Shown one piece after another: positions 16,240 to 25,528 of a DNA stretch of 64,000 nt (within the stretch, counting starts at the first letter, position 1; each line of letters starts with the position of its first letter). The stretch is taken from NCBI RefSeq assembly GCF_019550795.1, contig NZ_CP080545.1, positions 4,064,001-4,128,000 on the forward strand. Reading direction: 5' to 3'. The DNA comes from Paenibacillus sp. sptzw28. GTDB taxonomy: Bacteria; Bacillota; Bacilli; Paenibacillales; Paenibacillaceae. The notes under the pieces are model-generated. The model was not told the DNA's origin, did no database searches, and saw only the letters and a program-made list of their open reading frames with translations. Position numbers and translations under genes: made by a program.

Positions 16240-17400
16240 TTATTCACATACCGGAAGCGGAATTTCCGCCTCGATACCAAGGACTCTATAGTAAATGCGT
16301 TCGTATTCGGCAGTAATAAGATCGTTGCAAAACTGGGTGTGCGCCCGGTAGATGCAGGCCTCTCTGAATTGGCGGTAGAGACGCTCGTCTTGAAGGAGCC
16401 GTATCGCGTTAGCGGCCATATCTTCCGTATCGCCGATCGGAGAGAGGTAGCCGGTCTCGCCATGTGCGACCAGCTCAGGTATACCGCCTGCGAACGAACC
16501 GATTGTCGGAACGCCGCATGCCATCGCTTCGAGTGCCACAAGCCCGAAGCTTTCCTTCTCGGACGGGAGCAGCATCAAGTCGGCTATCGATATGACATGC
16601 GCCACATCGTCCTGCTTACCGAGAAAATGCACCCGGTCCTCAAGACCCAATTCGCGGATTTTATGCTGCACCTTTGGAAGATCCGGTCCTTCTCCGACAA
16701 GCAGCAGTCGGCTTGGCACCTCCGCCGACACTTTCGCGAAGACGTCCACGACGTCGCCGACCCGTTTCACCGGTCTGAAGTTGGAAATGTGCATTAAAAT
16801 TTTCTCGTCCTTGCCTACAAAGTCGCATTTCAGCGAGGCGCAATCCCGCGGGTAATATACTCTTTTATCAACAAAGTTATACGTTAAATCGATCTCCCGG
16901 TCGATTTCCAGCAGCTCCCGCGTTTCCTTGATCAAATCGTTAGAGACGGCGGTAACGGCATCGCTCCTGTTAATGGCAAGACGGATCAGGTCTTTCAGCG
17001 TTTCATCCTGCGCGAGCACCGTAATATCGGTACCGTGCAATGTTGTTACCGTCCGCAAACCGTCCCCGATCATTTCCTTTGCCAGGTGTGCGCAGATGGC
17101 ATGCGGAACCGCATAATGCACGTGAAGCAGGTCAAGCTTCTGCATTTTGGCTACCTGTGCCATTTTGCTGGCCAACGATAAATCATAAGGCGGATAACGG
17201 AAAACGTAATAATCGTTCACTTCTACCTCGTGATAGAAGATGTTTTTATGAAATTGGCCGAGGCGGAAGGGCATACTGTGAGTTATGAAATGAATCTCGT
17301 GGCCTTTCTCCGCAAGCAGCTTCCCCAGCTCCGTCGCTACAACGCCGGAACCGCCCAATGTCGGGTAGCAGGTGATACCGATTTTCAACCGTCTTACCAT
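16240..17400 (-). CDS. bshA: N-acetyl-alpha-D-glucosaminyl L-malate synthase (bacillithiol)
   Basis: First step of bacillithiol synthesis: joins UDP-GlcNAc to L-malate. The 386-residue GT4 glycosyltransferase has an N-terminal Rossmann domain (ITCYPTLGGSGVVATELG near residue 10, then HVHYAVPHA near 95). The C-terminal sugar-nucleotide domain has SNFRPVKRV near 205 and PSEKESFGLVALEAMACGVP near 280-300. It follows bshB1 and mgsA as in B. subtilis. The start has GGGGGTG upstream. Confidence 0.95.
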   Translation of the reverse strand: MVRRLKIGITCYPTLGGSGVVATELGKLLAEKGHEIHFITHSMPFRLGQFHKNIFYHEVEVNDYYVFRYPPYDLSLASKMAQVAKMQKLDLLHVHYAVPHAICAHLAKEMIGDGLRTVTTLHGTDITVLAQDETLKDLIRLAINRSDAVTAVSNDLIKETRELLEIDREIDLTYNFVDKRVYYPRDCASLKCDFVGKDEKILMHISNFRPVKRVGDVVDVFAKVSAEVPSRLLLVGEGPDLPKVQHKIRELGLEDRVHFLGKQDDVAHVISIADLMLLPSEKESFGLVALEAMACGVPTIGSFAGGIPELVAHGETGYLSPIGDTEDMAANAIRLLQDERLYRQFREACIYRAHTQFCNDLITAEYERIYYRVLGIEAEIPLPVCE

Positions 17401-17465
17401 GAATTACACCCCCAGTTGTACAGCGTTTTGACAAATATATGCCGCTAGCACACCGAACCTGCCTA

Positions 17466-18155
17466 CTAGAATAAACTTACCCTATGTGGTCGCTTTATGG
17501 CAAATCCTTCGGCGAATGCCCACCCGCGAGTTTGGCCCAGCAGCAAATCGCGCGCTTCCACGCGCTCGATATAACGGTCGGTAAGCGGCGTGCTCACCCG
17601 GTTCTCTCCTTGGCCCACAGGGGCGAACTGGGAACGGTATGCACGGAGCGCGTTCAGCTTTTGCTCATAATGCTCGCTAATATCTACGATAAGCGATACC
17701 TCGCTGCTGTCATTGATAAAATAGAAATACAGCTGCTCTACCGCAACCGGCGGCAGCTCCGGCAAGTAATTGCGAAGCTTGGCGTTGAACACCGCAGCTT
17801 CCACCAGGCGGCTGCAATCAATATGATCGGGATGCCGGTCAACCCAATAGGGAGCAAATACAATCCGCGGATGAAGGCGGCGGATTTCCCGAACGACCGT
17901 CTCAATCTGCTCCGCAGAGCCTGTAAGACCGCGATCGGGAAGCCCCAGATTGGAACGGCCGGATAAACCAAGCACCGCGGACGCTTCGGCAGCTTCCTGC
18001 CGCCTCGTTTCCACGGTGCCGTTCGAAGACATCTCGGCCCCAGTCAAATCGCAGATCGCTGTGCGATAGCCTGCATGCGAGTGTTTTGCCAGCGTACCGC
18101 CCATTCCGATCTCTACATCGTCGGGATGGGCACCGAAAGCAAGGATATCCGTCAT
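17466..18155 (-). CDS. bshB1: Bacillithiol biosynthesis deacetylase BshB1
   Basis: Zinc-dependent LmbE-family deacetylase that removes the acetyl group from GlcNAc-malate. The N-terminal motif GAHPDDVEIGMGG and the later HPDHIDCSRLV near residue 110 give the metal and catalytic residues. The 229-residue protein is the normal size. I chose the second ATG (18155), eight bases after AGGAG; the first ATG (18161) overlaps the mgsA stop and has too short a spacing. It lies directly between mgsA and bshA. Confidence 0.94.
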   Translation of the reverse strand: MTDILAFGAHPDDVEIGMGGTLAKHSHAGYRTAICDLTGAEMSSNGTVETRRQEAAEASAVLGLSGRSNLGLPDRGLTGSAEQIETVVREIRRLHPRIVFAPYWVDRHPDHIDCSRLVEAAVFNAKLRNYLPELPPVAVEQLYFYFINDSSEVSLIVDISEHYEQKLNALRAYRSQFAPVGQGENRVSTPLTDRYIERVEARDLLLGQTRGWAFAEGFAIKRPHRVSLF

Positions 18156-18160
18156 CGCCA

Positions 18161-18580
18161 TTACTCCTGTACTCCCGGTTTATATTTATGTACCAGCTCG
18201 CGCCAGGCGAAATCCCCCCGCTGCAGCGCTCTGACCAGCAGCTCGCCGGTGGCTACGTTTGTAGCGACCGGAATGCCCTGCACATCGCAAAGCCTGAGCA
18301 GGGCGATGATATCGGGTTCGTGGGGCTGCGCCATAAGCGGATCGCGCAGGAAAATAATCAAGTCCATTTCATTCTGAGCGACGAGCGCCCCGATCTGCTG
18401 GTCTCCGCCGAGCGGCCCCGACATAAAGCGGTGGATGGATAAGCTTGTTTGTTCCATGATCCGCGTTCCCGTTGTGCCTGTGGAATAAAGCGTATGGCCC
18501 TGAAACACATATTCATAGGCAATTACAAAGTTTACCATCTCTTCTTTTTTCCGATCGTGCGCTATAAACGCAATGTTCAT
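18161..18580 (-). CDS. mgsA: Methylglyoxal synthase
   Basis: Converts dihydroxyacetone phosphate to methylglyoxal, bypassing lower glycolysis when phosphate is short. The 139-residue protein has the phosphate-binding TGTTGTRI segment near residue 35, the catalytic [11 protein letters not shown] near residue 55-65, and [16 protein letters not shown] near 75-90. The arrangement dapB-mgsA-bshB1 follows B. subtilis. Methylglyoxal is detoxified by bacillithiol, whose genes are adjacent. Confidence 0.96.
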   Translation of the reverse strand: MNIAFIAHDRKKEEMVNFVIAYEYVFQGHTLYSTGTTGTRIMEQTSLSIHRFMSGPLGGDQQIGALVAQNEMDLIIFLRDPLMAQPHEPDIIALLRLCDVQGIPVATNVATGELLVRALQRGDFAWRELVHKYKPGVQE

Positions 18581-18625
18581 TCTTGTCGTTCTCCTCTCTC
18601 GAATTAAAGAAGACTGGCATGCATG

Positions 18626-19438
18626 TTAATCCATTAAATGCTCGAATCCATAGATAAGGCCCGTATAAGTCATGACTTTCTTGACCGCAACGCTGACGCC
18701 CGGCATATAACCGGCACGGTCATAGGAATCATGACGGATTTTGAGTGTTTGGCCGAAGCCGCCGAAGATCACTTCCTGCTGGGCGAACACGCCCGGCAAA
18801 CGGACGCTATGTATGCGAAACCCATTATAATAGCCGCCGCGCGATCCTTCGATCGTCTCTTTTTCCTGAGGGTTCCCCTGACGCAATTCTTCCCGCACCT
18901 CGGAAATAAGCTCCGCCGTTTTGACGGATGTCCCGGAAGGGGCATCCAGCTTTTGATCTCCGTGGTATTCGATAATTTCGACATGAGGCAAGTATTTGGA
19001 AGCCTGTGCGGCAAATTTCATCATCAGAATCGCGCCGATCGAGAAATTGGGCGCAATAAGGCCGCCTATGCCGCGGCTTTGACACAGCTTGTCCAGCTCT
19101 TCTATTTGTTCCGGGGTAATTCCCGTTGTCCCGATAACCGGACGAACGCCATGCATAATTGCCGCAGTCGTATTTCCATAAGCGGCATGGGGTACTGTGA
19201 AATCGACAAGAACATCCGCTTTCGCGTTTGACAGCGCCGTCTCCAGATCCGGCGTGACAAGTACGCCGCAAGGCTCAAGTCCGACGAGCGTTCCCGCATC
19301 GACCGGACCTGAGGAAGGACCAACGGCAGCCGCAAGTTGCATCTGTTCGTCCTGTAGTACCATTTTCACAACCTCCCGGCCCATCCGGCCGGCTGCTCCC
19401 GTTACCACTACTTTAATCAATTCCGTCAATATAGTCAC
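18626..19438 (-). CDS. dapB: 4-hydroxy-tetrahydrodipicolinate reductase
   Basis: Reduces hydroxy-tetrahydrodipicolinate in lysine and diaminopimelate synthesis; the pathway also leads to spore dipicolinate. The 270-residue protein has VVVTGAAGRMGREV at residues ~10-23, the catalytic EIIEYHGDQKLDAPSGTS region near 155-172, and VLVDFTVPHA near 87. The GTG start overlaps the stop of the TPR gene (GTGA). Conserved position between mazG-like and mgsA genes. Confidence 0.96.
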   Translation of the reverse strand: MTILTELIKVVVTGAAGRMGREVVKMVLQDEQMQLAAAVGPSSGPVDAGTLVGLEPCGVLVTPDLETALSNAKADVLVDFTVPHAAYGNTTAAIMHGVRPVIGTTGITPEQIEELDKLCQSRGIGGLIAPNFSIGAILMMKFAAQASKYLPHVEIIEYHGDQKLDAPSGTSVKTAELISEVREELRQGNPQEKETIEGSRGGYYNGFRIHSVRLPGVFAQQEVIFGGFGQTLKIRHDSYDRAGYMPGVSVAVKKVMTYTGLIYGFEHLMD

Positions 19439-19983
19439 CTGTTCCTTTTTTGTATTCTTCGTTTGCCGCCGTAAGCCTGAACCGCACGCCTTTTACGATT
19501 GACATCAGCCAATAACCGGCGTGCTGCGGAGTGCTCGGGATTCAGCCTTGTTGCCTCCCGCGCGTGAACGGCAGCTTCCTCGTAACGGTTCAAAGACGCA
19601 TATGCGGCTCCAAGAAGCAGCAGCGCCTCCATGTTCAACGGATCGAGCCGCGAGGCTTCCAGCAGCATTTCAAGCGCGTTCTCGGTCTCCGCTGGATTAT
19701 GCGCCAAACAGGCCTCTGCCTCGATAGTCAGCTGTTTCGACTGAACCGTCTGCAAGTGGAAACGATATTCTTCCTGTCCAGGATCGAGCTCTACGGCTTT
19801 CTCCGCATAAAACACCGCTTTTTGCCATTTCCCGCTTCTTGCGCATGTAATCGAACATTTGTAATAAGCCGCCGAGTTGGCAGGCTCGAGCGCAATCGCC
19901 TCTTCGAAACGCGCAATGGCTTGCTCGAAATCGCCGCCAAGGATGGCTTCGTAAGCTTTTTTCACACTGCTCTCTCCGTCCAT
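19435..19983 (-). CDS. Tetratricopeptide-repeat protein
   Basis: A 182-residue soluble protein almost wholly made of TPR units: KAYEAILGGDFEQAIARFEEA and KWQKAVFYAEKAVELDPGQ in the first half, and further units around ALEMLLEASRLDPLN and EEAAVHAREATRLNPEHSA in the second. The tail is basic (RKRR, KRRIQKRNR) and could touch nucleic acid. No enzymatic motif. The ATG at 19983 has AAGGAGG eight bases upstream. It is translationally coupled to dapB by a 4-bp overlap; the role is unknown. Confidence 0.8.
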   Translation of the reverse strand: MDGESSVKKAYEAILGGDFEQAIARFEEAIALEPANSAAYYKCSITCARSGKWQKAVFYAEKAVELDPGQEEYRFHLQTVQSKQLTIEAEACLAHNPAETENALEMLLEASRLDPLNMEALLLLGAAYASLNRYEEAAVHAREATRLNPEHSAARRLLADVNRKRRAVQAYGGKRRIQKRNR

Positions 19984-20037
19984 CCGCCCATCCTCCTTGT
20001 ACACAGGTTGATGGTACAGCATATGTACGGACCCCGA

Positions 20038-20373
20038 TTACGGTTCGACGTTTTTTCGCGTCCACCTGTTCGCGTCCCGCGTATTGAATTTATTCATCAC
20101 ACGGTCATGCGCTTCGGCAAGATCAATGCCCAGCGAATTCGCAAAGCATACGACAATAAATAAAATGTCGCCAAGCTCCATTTCAATGGAGTTCTCGGCT
20201 TCGTCCGCTTTTTTAGGCTTCTCGCCGAATTGATGGTTGACCTCGCGGGCCAGCTCGCCGACTTCTTCGCTCATCCGCGCCAGCATGGACAATGGGCTGA
20301 AATAGCCCTCCTTAAATTGCGAGATATATTGGTCAACCTCCCGCTGAATATCGGCAAGAGATTTTTCAGACAT
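20038..20373 (-). CDS. MazG-like nucleotide pyrophosphohydrolase
   Basis: A 111-residue all-alpha NTP pyrophosphohydrolase of the MazG-like family, equivalent in position and size to B. subtilis YpjD. The metal-binding EEVGEL is near residues 35-41 (EExxE) and ELGDILFIVVCFAN near 70 gives the second ExxD. Members usually hydrolyse non-canonical or excess nucleoside triphosphates. The start has AAAGGAAAG upstream. First gene of the unit leading to dapB, mgsA and the bsh genes. Confidence 0.88.
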   Translation of the reverse strand: MSEKSLADIQREVDQYISQFKEGYFSPLSMLARMSEEVGELAREVNHQFGEKPKKADEAENSIEMELGDILFIVVCFANSLGIDLAEAHDRVMNKFNTRDANRWTRKNVEP

Positions 20374-20444
20374 CGCTCTCTTTCCTTTCTGTCCTCCATT
20401 GTACTCTCCATATGTTATCGCAAAGCGCCATTGAAAACAATGCT

Positions 20445-20472
20445 TTTGATTCGCCTTAAAAAGAGCCATAAT
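20445..20472 (+). promoter_or_regulatory. Candidate promoter of the yitT-like gene
   Basis: Plus strand TTTGAT (or TTGATT one base on), a 15-16 bp spacer and CATAAT, 54 bp before the gene. The -10 is good (5/6), the -35 weak. Confidence 0.45.
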
Positions 20473-20525
20473 AAGGTGAGATATGTCCATCCGGTGCCAG
20501 AATAGAGGAGTTGAACTTTACCTTG

Positions 20526-21389
20526 ATGAAACGACTGCCGGCGCTGCTGCGGACCTTGCCCCTTGTCATGCTGGGAACGGCAATCTATGCGTTTGGACTG
20601 AATTATTTCATAATACCGAACGAGTTAATGGAAGGCGGCGTAACAGGCATTGCGATTCTGCTTAATTACGCTCTCGGCTGGCCCTTGTCCGTCTCCACGC
20701 TTGTGCTGAATATACCGCTTTTCCTGATCGGATGGCGAATTCTGGGCCGGACTCAGATCGGTTATTCCATTTTCGGAACGGTTTCGCTCTCCATCTTTCT
20801 CGCATTGATGGAAAGGCTCATCAAATTAGGCTGGATTATTCCTTTTCGGACTTCAAATGATTACATACTTGCCGCTCTGTACGCAGGTGTAACGCTCGGC
20901 CTCGGTCTCGGCATCGTGTTTCGGTTCGGCGGCACAACCGGCGGGGCCGATATCGTGGCAAGAATAGTGTCGAAAATGAGAGGCTGGAGCATGGGGCAAA
21001 TTATTTTGACGCTGGACGCCGTTATAATCGGCTCCTCGCTCTTGTATATATCGAAAGAAAAAGTTCTGTATACGCTCGTTGCCGTTTTTATTGCTTCGAG
21101 GGTAATTGATTTTATCCAGGAGGGGGCGTACGCCGCCAAAGCTTTCTCCATTTTCACAGACGACGGCGAGTATATGGCGTCGCTGATTTCCAAAGAAATG
21201 GATCGCGGAATCACGCTTTTTCCCGCTAAAGGAGCTTTTTCGGGCAAACAAAAACAGGTCGTATACTGTGTCGTCGCCCGTCATGAAATGGGGAGGCTTA
21301 AGACGATCGTGCGCAGTATCGACCCGCTTGCTTTTATCGTTATATCGGACGTTCACGATGTGCTTGGCGAAGGATTTAAAGAAGAGTAA
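20526..21389 (+). CDS. YitT-family membrane protein (YpjC-like)
   Basis: The only gene supported on the plus strand. A 287-residue protein with about five or six membrane segments in residues 1-200 (AIYAFGLNYFIIPNELMEGGVTGIAILLN is split over the first two) and a C-terminal cytoplasmic DUF2179 domain (residues ~215-287, ITLFPAKGAFSGKQKQVVYCVV). These are the YitT family features; B. subtilis has the paralogue ypjC at the same place. Transport substrate unknown. I chose ATG 20526; TTG codons at 20523 and 20511 closer to AGAGGAG are possible. Confidence 0.85.
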   Translation: MKRLPALLRTLPLVMLGTAIYAFGLNYFIIPNELMEGGVTGIAILLNYALGWPLSVSTLVLNIPLFLIGWRILGRTQIGYSIFGTVSLSIFLALMERLIKLGWIIPFRTSNDYILAALYAGVTLGLGLGIVFRFGGTTGGADIVARIVSKMRGWSMGQIILTLDAVIIGSSLLYISKEKVLYTLVAVFIASRVIDFIQEGAYAAKAFSIFTDDGEYMASLISKEMDRGITLFPAKGAFSGKQKQVVYCVVARHEMGRLKTIVRSIDPLAFIVISDVHDVLGEGFKEE

Positions 21390-21409
21390 TTCCGATGAGG
21401 GAGCGGCGT

Positions 21410-22351
21410 TCAGAGGAATCTCTTCCCTTCATCGATTTTTTTCGGCACCGCAGACACGCCATGATGCCGCTCGTAAGCGTACTTCCGCCAGCCGGCAAAA
21501 CCGAGGATGCTCATAACGAACGCCGAAATGAACAGTACGGCCATCTGCTCACCGATTGTTCCGCCTGTATTCCGGGTGATGCCCCCTGCAGGCCCAATGA
21601 TTGTTTCCACATCATTCATCCTGCCGAATAAGCGGTTGGCAGCTTGGTTAAGCGAGTCAAAAGCGGCAATGACCGCCTCGGAATTTCCGTCTGCCCGCCG
21701 AGACGATTCAAGTATCCGTTCGGTATACCGAATTTGCTCCTGCAGTGATGTAACGAGTATAGCGGGTCTCTGCATTAAGGCGGCTAACTCAAACCTCTGC
21801 ACATGCTCGCTGTAAATCTTTATCGCTTCCAAAGCAGATGCCGCATGGTTCCCGTTTTGCGAGTGCCACGCTTGCCGCATTCTGTTCCAGTCGTCGTGAA
21901 GGACATCCTCATATTGAAGCCACAGCGGGGCACCCGGCCCGATCAGAGCATCCGCCGCCAGTTTTAACCGTGCAGCTTGTCCGTACCATTGCAAGCTTGC
22001 CCCCTGTCGTGACAGCAGCTGTCTAGCCTCGATCAGACTTCGGTCAAATGCCTCCCAGCCTTCAGCAGTCCCAAGCTTCCGAATATCCGGCGACTCCGCC
22101 TGCTTCTCCAAGCGGGCGGCAAGCGAATAAGCGAGCTGCCGGTTACCGCTGTTAGCAGCTGCGTATAACTGCTCCGATAATTTACCAAGTCTCATTGTTC
22201 CTTCCGGCAGCGTGTTAGGACCGGCGGCTGCGACAGGTTCCTCGAGCCTCCCGCCGGTCAGATCCGTCGTCTGCTTGCCGCCGCAGCCCGAAGCAGCGAT
22301 TATGAGCACGGCCAAGAACAATAATAGCCACAACATCGATGACGTTCTCAC
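21410..22351 (-). CDS. ypjB: YpjB-like sporulation-associated membrane protein
   Basis: A 313-residue protein with an N-terminal hydrophobic segment ending in ASGC, a possible lipobox, then a helical extracytoplasmic domain and a C-terminal membrane segment (MAVLFISAFVMSILGFAGW near residue 275-295). Size, topology and location next to ypjA match B. subtilis YpjB, linked to sporulation. I chose a GTG start at 22351, eight bases after GGAGG. Biochemical role unknown. Confidence 0.8.
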   Translation of the reverse strand: MRTSSMLWLLLFLAVLIIAASGCGGKQTTDLTGGRLEEPVAAAGPNTLPEGTMRLGKLSEQLYAAANSGNRQLAYSLAARLEKQAESPDIRKLGTAEGWEAFDRSLIEARQLLSRQGASLQWYGQAARLKLAADALIGPGAPLWLQYEDVLHDDWNRMRQAWHSQNGNHAASALEAIKIYSEHVQRFELAALMQRPAILVTSLQEQIRYTERILESSRRADGNSEAVIAAFDSLNQAANRLFGRMNDVETIIGPAGGITRNTGGTIGEQMAVLFISAFVMSILGFAGWRKYAYERHHGVSAVPKKIDEGKRFL

Positions 22352-22393
22352 GATCATCCCCTCCATTACCACTGTATGGGGGGATGTCCAATA

Positions 22394-23029
22394 TTAGACC
22401 TTTCGAAATTTCATCGCCAGATTCGTTACGAGCAGACTGAAAATCGACAATCCAATCGTAAATGTCCGGATTGCTCCCAATTCGTCGTTCAACACCTTAG
22501 GTAGCCATGGGAAAACATTAAACGTGTAATCGACCGTATCGTTTGCAAGCAGCCAAATCAAGGCTATAACGGCGGCAGTTCGCCCGAATATCATAAACCT
22601 CACGAACAACAGCGCTTCAATTGCCATACCGAGATGGGACACCATAAGCATATAATCCTGCCATACGAGCGGATCCCCCTGTGCACCGCCTGCCACAATC
22701 ATTGAAACCGCCCATATCCCGTACTTTATCGACGTTACGACAGCCAAGGCTTCAATGATGGAGCGCAGCGCGATATAAGCGGCCGAAGGCTTTCCAGCTG
22801 CAGGAAACAGCAGAAATAACAATGATAGGGTAAAAAAGAGACTGGCCGTGGGACTGTCCGGCACAAAGATGACCTGCCAAAGCGGGTGGTTGCTAATCGT
22901 ATATTCTATTTGATTACCATACCAGATATAGCCGTAAACGGTCCCGCCCGTATTGACGAGAAGCAGCGTCCAGAGCATTATACGGCTTGTCAAAAATGAC
23001 CGGCTCCAAAAAAACGAGATTGACGGCAA
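22394..23029 (-). CDS. ypjA: YpjA-like DUF1405 membrane protein
   Basis: A polytopic protein of ~211 residues with five or six hydrophobic segments, resembling the DUF1405 family and B. subtilis YpjA, which lies after qcrC. Its middle (ALAVVTSIKYGIWAV) and its C-terminal LLANDTVDYTFNVFPWLP are the conserved parts. An ATG at 23062 has no ribosome binding site, so I favour TTG at 23029 with AAAGGGTGG upstream; the longer form cannot be excluded. Function unknown. Confidence 0.8.
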   Translation of the reverse strand: MPSISFFWSRSFLTSRIMLWTLLLVNTGGTVYGYIWYGNQIEYTISNHPLWQVIFVPDSPTASLFFTLSLLFLLFPAAGKPSAAYIALRSIIEALAVVTSIKYGIWAVSMIVAGGAQGDPLVWQDYMLMVSHLGMAIEALLFVRFMIFGRTAAVIALIWLLANDTVDYTFNVFPWLPKVLNDELGAIRTFTIGLSIFSLLVTNLAMKFRKV

Positions 23030-23101
23030 GAAGGCCACCCTTTCATCATGAGGATTGATCATACAAGAACGAAACAGGGAAAATATCCGGGCAGATGATT
23101 C

Positions 23102-23136
23102 AAAAAAACCTGATCGAATTAACGATCAGGTTTTTT
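23102..23136 (-). terminator. Terminator after qcrC
   Basis: A symmetrical hairpin (CCTGATCG / CGATCAGG, 6-nt loop) flanked by A7 and T6, placed 17 bp past the qcrC stop. It can act on both strands. Confidence 0.92.
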
Positions 23137-23152
23137 GCTCTTCTTTAAGTAA

Positions 23153-24034
23153 TCAGGCTTTCTTCTGCTTCGCAAGCCAGGTTGCTAATTTATCAATTTC
23201 GTCTGCGCTGAGCGTATCTTTGAAAGCAGGCATTTTACCTCCGCCTTTACCGTTGGTCACGATATCGACGAGCTCCTCTTTCGTTAAAAGATCTCCAATG
23301 CCGTGAAGGGATGGAACTCTTGCTCCTTCATTACCGTTAAGATCTGCGCCATGACAAGATACACACTGGGCTTTCTTGGTAATTTCAACAGCGGGATCGT
23401 CTTTATCGACTAACGGAATGCTTTTCGCTTCCTCCTGCGCTTGACCGGGCTCCTGCCCTTTCGCCGCAGCTTCACGGGCCTTCTCTTCACGTTCAATATG
23501 CTCTGGAATCGTATTGGTCAGCGACAGCTCATGCTGGTAGTGATCCCACGACTGCTTCGTTAAATAGACGACCGAGATAAGCGACAATATCATTAAAGTT
23601 GTTGTAATCGGACGCTTGTAGAAACGGCGTTCCTTGCCCGTATCAAGGAACGGAGCAAGCAGCAGCGCGCCGAAAGCGACGCCTGGAACGCCTACCGTGC
23701 CGAGAACGACATATTGGCCGGATACATATTGCAATTTCAGAAATTGATACAGGAACAGGAAGTACCAGTCCGGCATCGGTATAAACGCGGCGTTAGTCGG
23801 ATCTGCCGGATAGCCGAGCGGCGCCGGTTCCGCAATGGTTAGGATAAGGAAACCGACGAGTACGACAACACCTACCATCCATTCCTTGAGCAGGAAGTTT
23901 GGGATGAAAGCTTCCGATTTCCCCGGGTATGCAGAATAATCCGGCGGAACGCTTGGGCCTGTGGCCGTACGCTTACGAACCCGCGAGTCGCCGACGAACA
24001 CTACTTTCTCGTTCGATTTGTGGCCATGTGCCAT
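23153..24034 (-). CDS. qcrC: Menaquinol-cytochrome c reductase cytochrome b/c subunit
   Basis: The 293-residue fusion of subunit IV and a cytochrome c, typical of Bacillus-type b6c complexes. Three membrane segments lie in residues ~50-160, including the DWYFLFLYQ segment near 90. The haem-c motif CVSCH is at 224-228, and GKMPAFKD near 268 supplies the axial Met. An Ala/Glu-rich linker (180-205) joins the parts. The ATG at 24034 has GGGAGG upstream. Passes electrons from menaquinol to cytochrome c at the membrane. Confidence 0.96.
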   Translation of the reverse strand: MAHGHKSNEKVVFVGDSRVRKRTATGPSVPPDYSAYPGKSEAFIPNFLLKEWMVGVVVLVGFLILTIAEPAPLGYPADPTNAAFIPMPDWYFLFLYQFLKLQYVSGQYVVLGTVGVPGVAFGALLLAPFLDTGKERRFYKRPITTTLMILSLISVVYLTKQSWDHYQHELSLTNTIPEHIEREEKAREAAAKGQEPGQAQEEAKSIPLVDKDDPAVEITKKAQCVSCHGADLNGNEGARVPSLHGIGDLLTKEELVDIVTNGKGGGKMPAFKDTLSADEIDKLATWLAKQKKA

Positions 24035-24056
24035 TCGCAAAATGCCTCCCTTCCGC

Positions 24057-24728
24057 TTATAGTGGTCCCGAAATGCCTTGCTTTCGGATCATAAAGAAGT
24101 GCGCCGCTAGAAGCGCAAGGAGCGCGCCTGGCAAGAAGAATACGTGTATGGCGAAAAATCGCGTTAACGTTTCAGCGCCGACGATTTCTCCGCCTTGCAT
24201 CAATTCTTTAATATATGTACCGATATACGGTACAGATTCGGCAATCTGGATACCGACCTTTGTCGCAAAATACGCTTTGTTATCCCACGGCAGAAGGTAG
24301 CCGGTGAAGCCGAGGCCTAGCATGATGAAGAAAATGAGCATGCCGACGACCCAGTTCATTTCACGGGGCGCTTTATAAGATCCCGTGAAGAAGACGCGAA
24401 GCGTATGCAGGAACATCATCACGATTACAAGACTCGCTCCCCAGTGGTGCATACCGCGGACGATTCCGCCGAACGCCACTTTGTGCTGAAGATAGTCGAC
24501 GCTCTTGTAAGCGTTAATGATATCCGGCACGAAATACATCGTAAGAAACATACCGGATAAAATTTGAATGACCGTAATGAAAAACGTCAGTCCGCCAAAG
24601 CAATACACGAACGCGGAGAAATGATGCGCAGGGTTAACGTGCTCCGGTACCTCATGGTCCGCCACGTCCCTCCACATCGGCGTAATATCAAGACGTTCGT
24701 CAATCCAGTTGTACATACCTTTTAACAT
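24057..24728 (-). CDS. qcrB: Menaquinol-cytochrome c reductase cytochrome b subunit
   Basis: A 223-residue cytochrome b6-type protein with four membrane helices. Haem-ligand histidines are visible in RGMHHWGASLVI near residue 90 and FLHTLRVFFTGSYKAPRE near 105-122, and in the later FFAIHVFFLPG near 190. CYFVPD-like Qo residues are present. It lies between qcrA and qcrC in one transcript. Binds menaquinol in the membrane. Confidence 0.96.
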   Translation of the reverse strand: MLKGMYNWIDERLDITPMWRDVADHEVPEHVNPAHHFSAFVYCFGGLTFFITVIQILSGMFLTMYFVPDIINAYKSVDYLQHKVAFGGIVRGMHHWGASLVIVMMFLHTLRVFFTGSYKAPREMNWVVGMLIFFIMLGLGFTGYLLPWDNKAYFATKVGIQIAESVPYIGTYIKELMQGGEIVGAETLTRFFAIHVFFLPGALLALLAAHFFMIRKQGISGPL

Positions 24729-24746
24729 CTGAGCTTACGCCCTCCT

Positions 24747-25280
24747 TTATTTGAAACGTGTATTCGGAATGATCGGCCCGAGATAAATCCAATCGTTCTC
24801 GATCTTCAACTGGTATTCGTCCAGCGGCTTCGGCGCAACGACCAGGTTCTTACCTTCCTGGGTATAGTGCGCGTTATGACATGGACAAACATACTCGTTG
24901 TTTTTCTCTGTGTTCCATGCAATCGTACACCCCAAATGTTTGCAAATCGGTGAAAGCGCAAACGGTTTGCCCTGCTGATCTTTGGAGATCCACGCGGTCA
25001 ATTCGGGGTCACTGATATACCAACCGTCAACCTGGTGAATTTGAAATTTGAATTCTTGCGGTTCATTGGTTATTTTGTTTGCCTCGACGACTTTAATCCA
25101 CGTGCCGCCCGCTTTTTTCTGTAAAATCGGATCAACCGCGAATCGCACCATCGGGAGTATCATTCCCGCACCCATGAACGCGCCGGCGCCGCCGAGCGTA
25201 TACGACAAAAATTGACGCCTGGACATCCCGCTGCGTTTTACCGACCGATGCGCGGTTTCTTGATGTTCGTGGTCACTCAT
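24747..25280 (-). CDS. qcrA: Rieske iron-sulphur subunit of menaquinol-cytochrome c reductase
   Basis: The 177-residue Rieske protein has a twin-arginine-like signal (SRRQFLSYTLGGAGAFMGAG near residues 20-40) acting as membrane anchor, and the cluster-binding motifs CKHLGC near 113 and CPCHNAHY near 132. These supply two Cys and two His for the [2Fe-2S] centre. The order qcrA-qcrB-qcrC downstream of ypiF is as in B. subtilis. Confidence 0.96.
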   Translation of the reverse strand: MSDHEHQETAHRSVKRSGMSRRQFLSYTLGGAGAFMGAGMILPMVRFAVDPILQKKAGGTWIKVVEANKITNEPQEFKFQIHQVDGWYISDPELTAWISKDQQGKPFALSPICKHLGCTIAWNTEKNNEYVCPCHNAHYTQEGKNLVVAPKPLDEYQLKIENDWIYLGPIIPNTRFK

Positions 25281-25362
25281 CTACTGTTCTACCCCCTTTG
25301 CTGAGCCATATCTTGCGTTCTGCCGGAGAAGGCAAAACGTACGACGAACTAGGACATTACCT

Positions 25363-25391
25363 ATAATAGCCTAGGTGCTTTAGAGCGTCAA
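25363..25391 (-). promoter_or_regulatory. Promoter of qcrABC
   Basis: Minus strand TTGACG, 17-bp spacer, TATTAT; both elements match 5 of 6. Predicted start is near 25355, about 75 bases before the qcrA ATG. The rest of the gap up to ypiF (25281-25528) shows nothing else I recognise. Confidence 0.82.
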
Positions 25392-25528
25392 GAATATGGC
25401 AGGCAATTTGCATAACCGAACAAAATCCAGTCTATAATTTGTTATCATTTTGTCACAATTGGCCTTCTCTGGCATTTGTTTTTCCCAAACCGGTGTCTGC
25501 TTATGCAATACGGCGGAATCATTCGGAT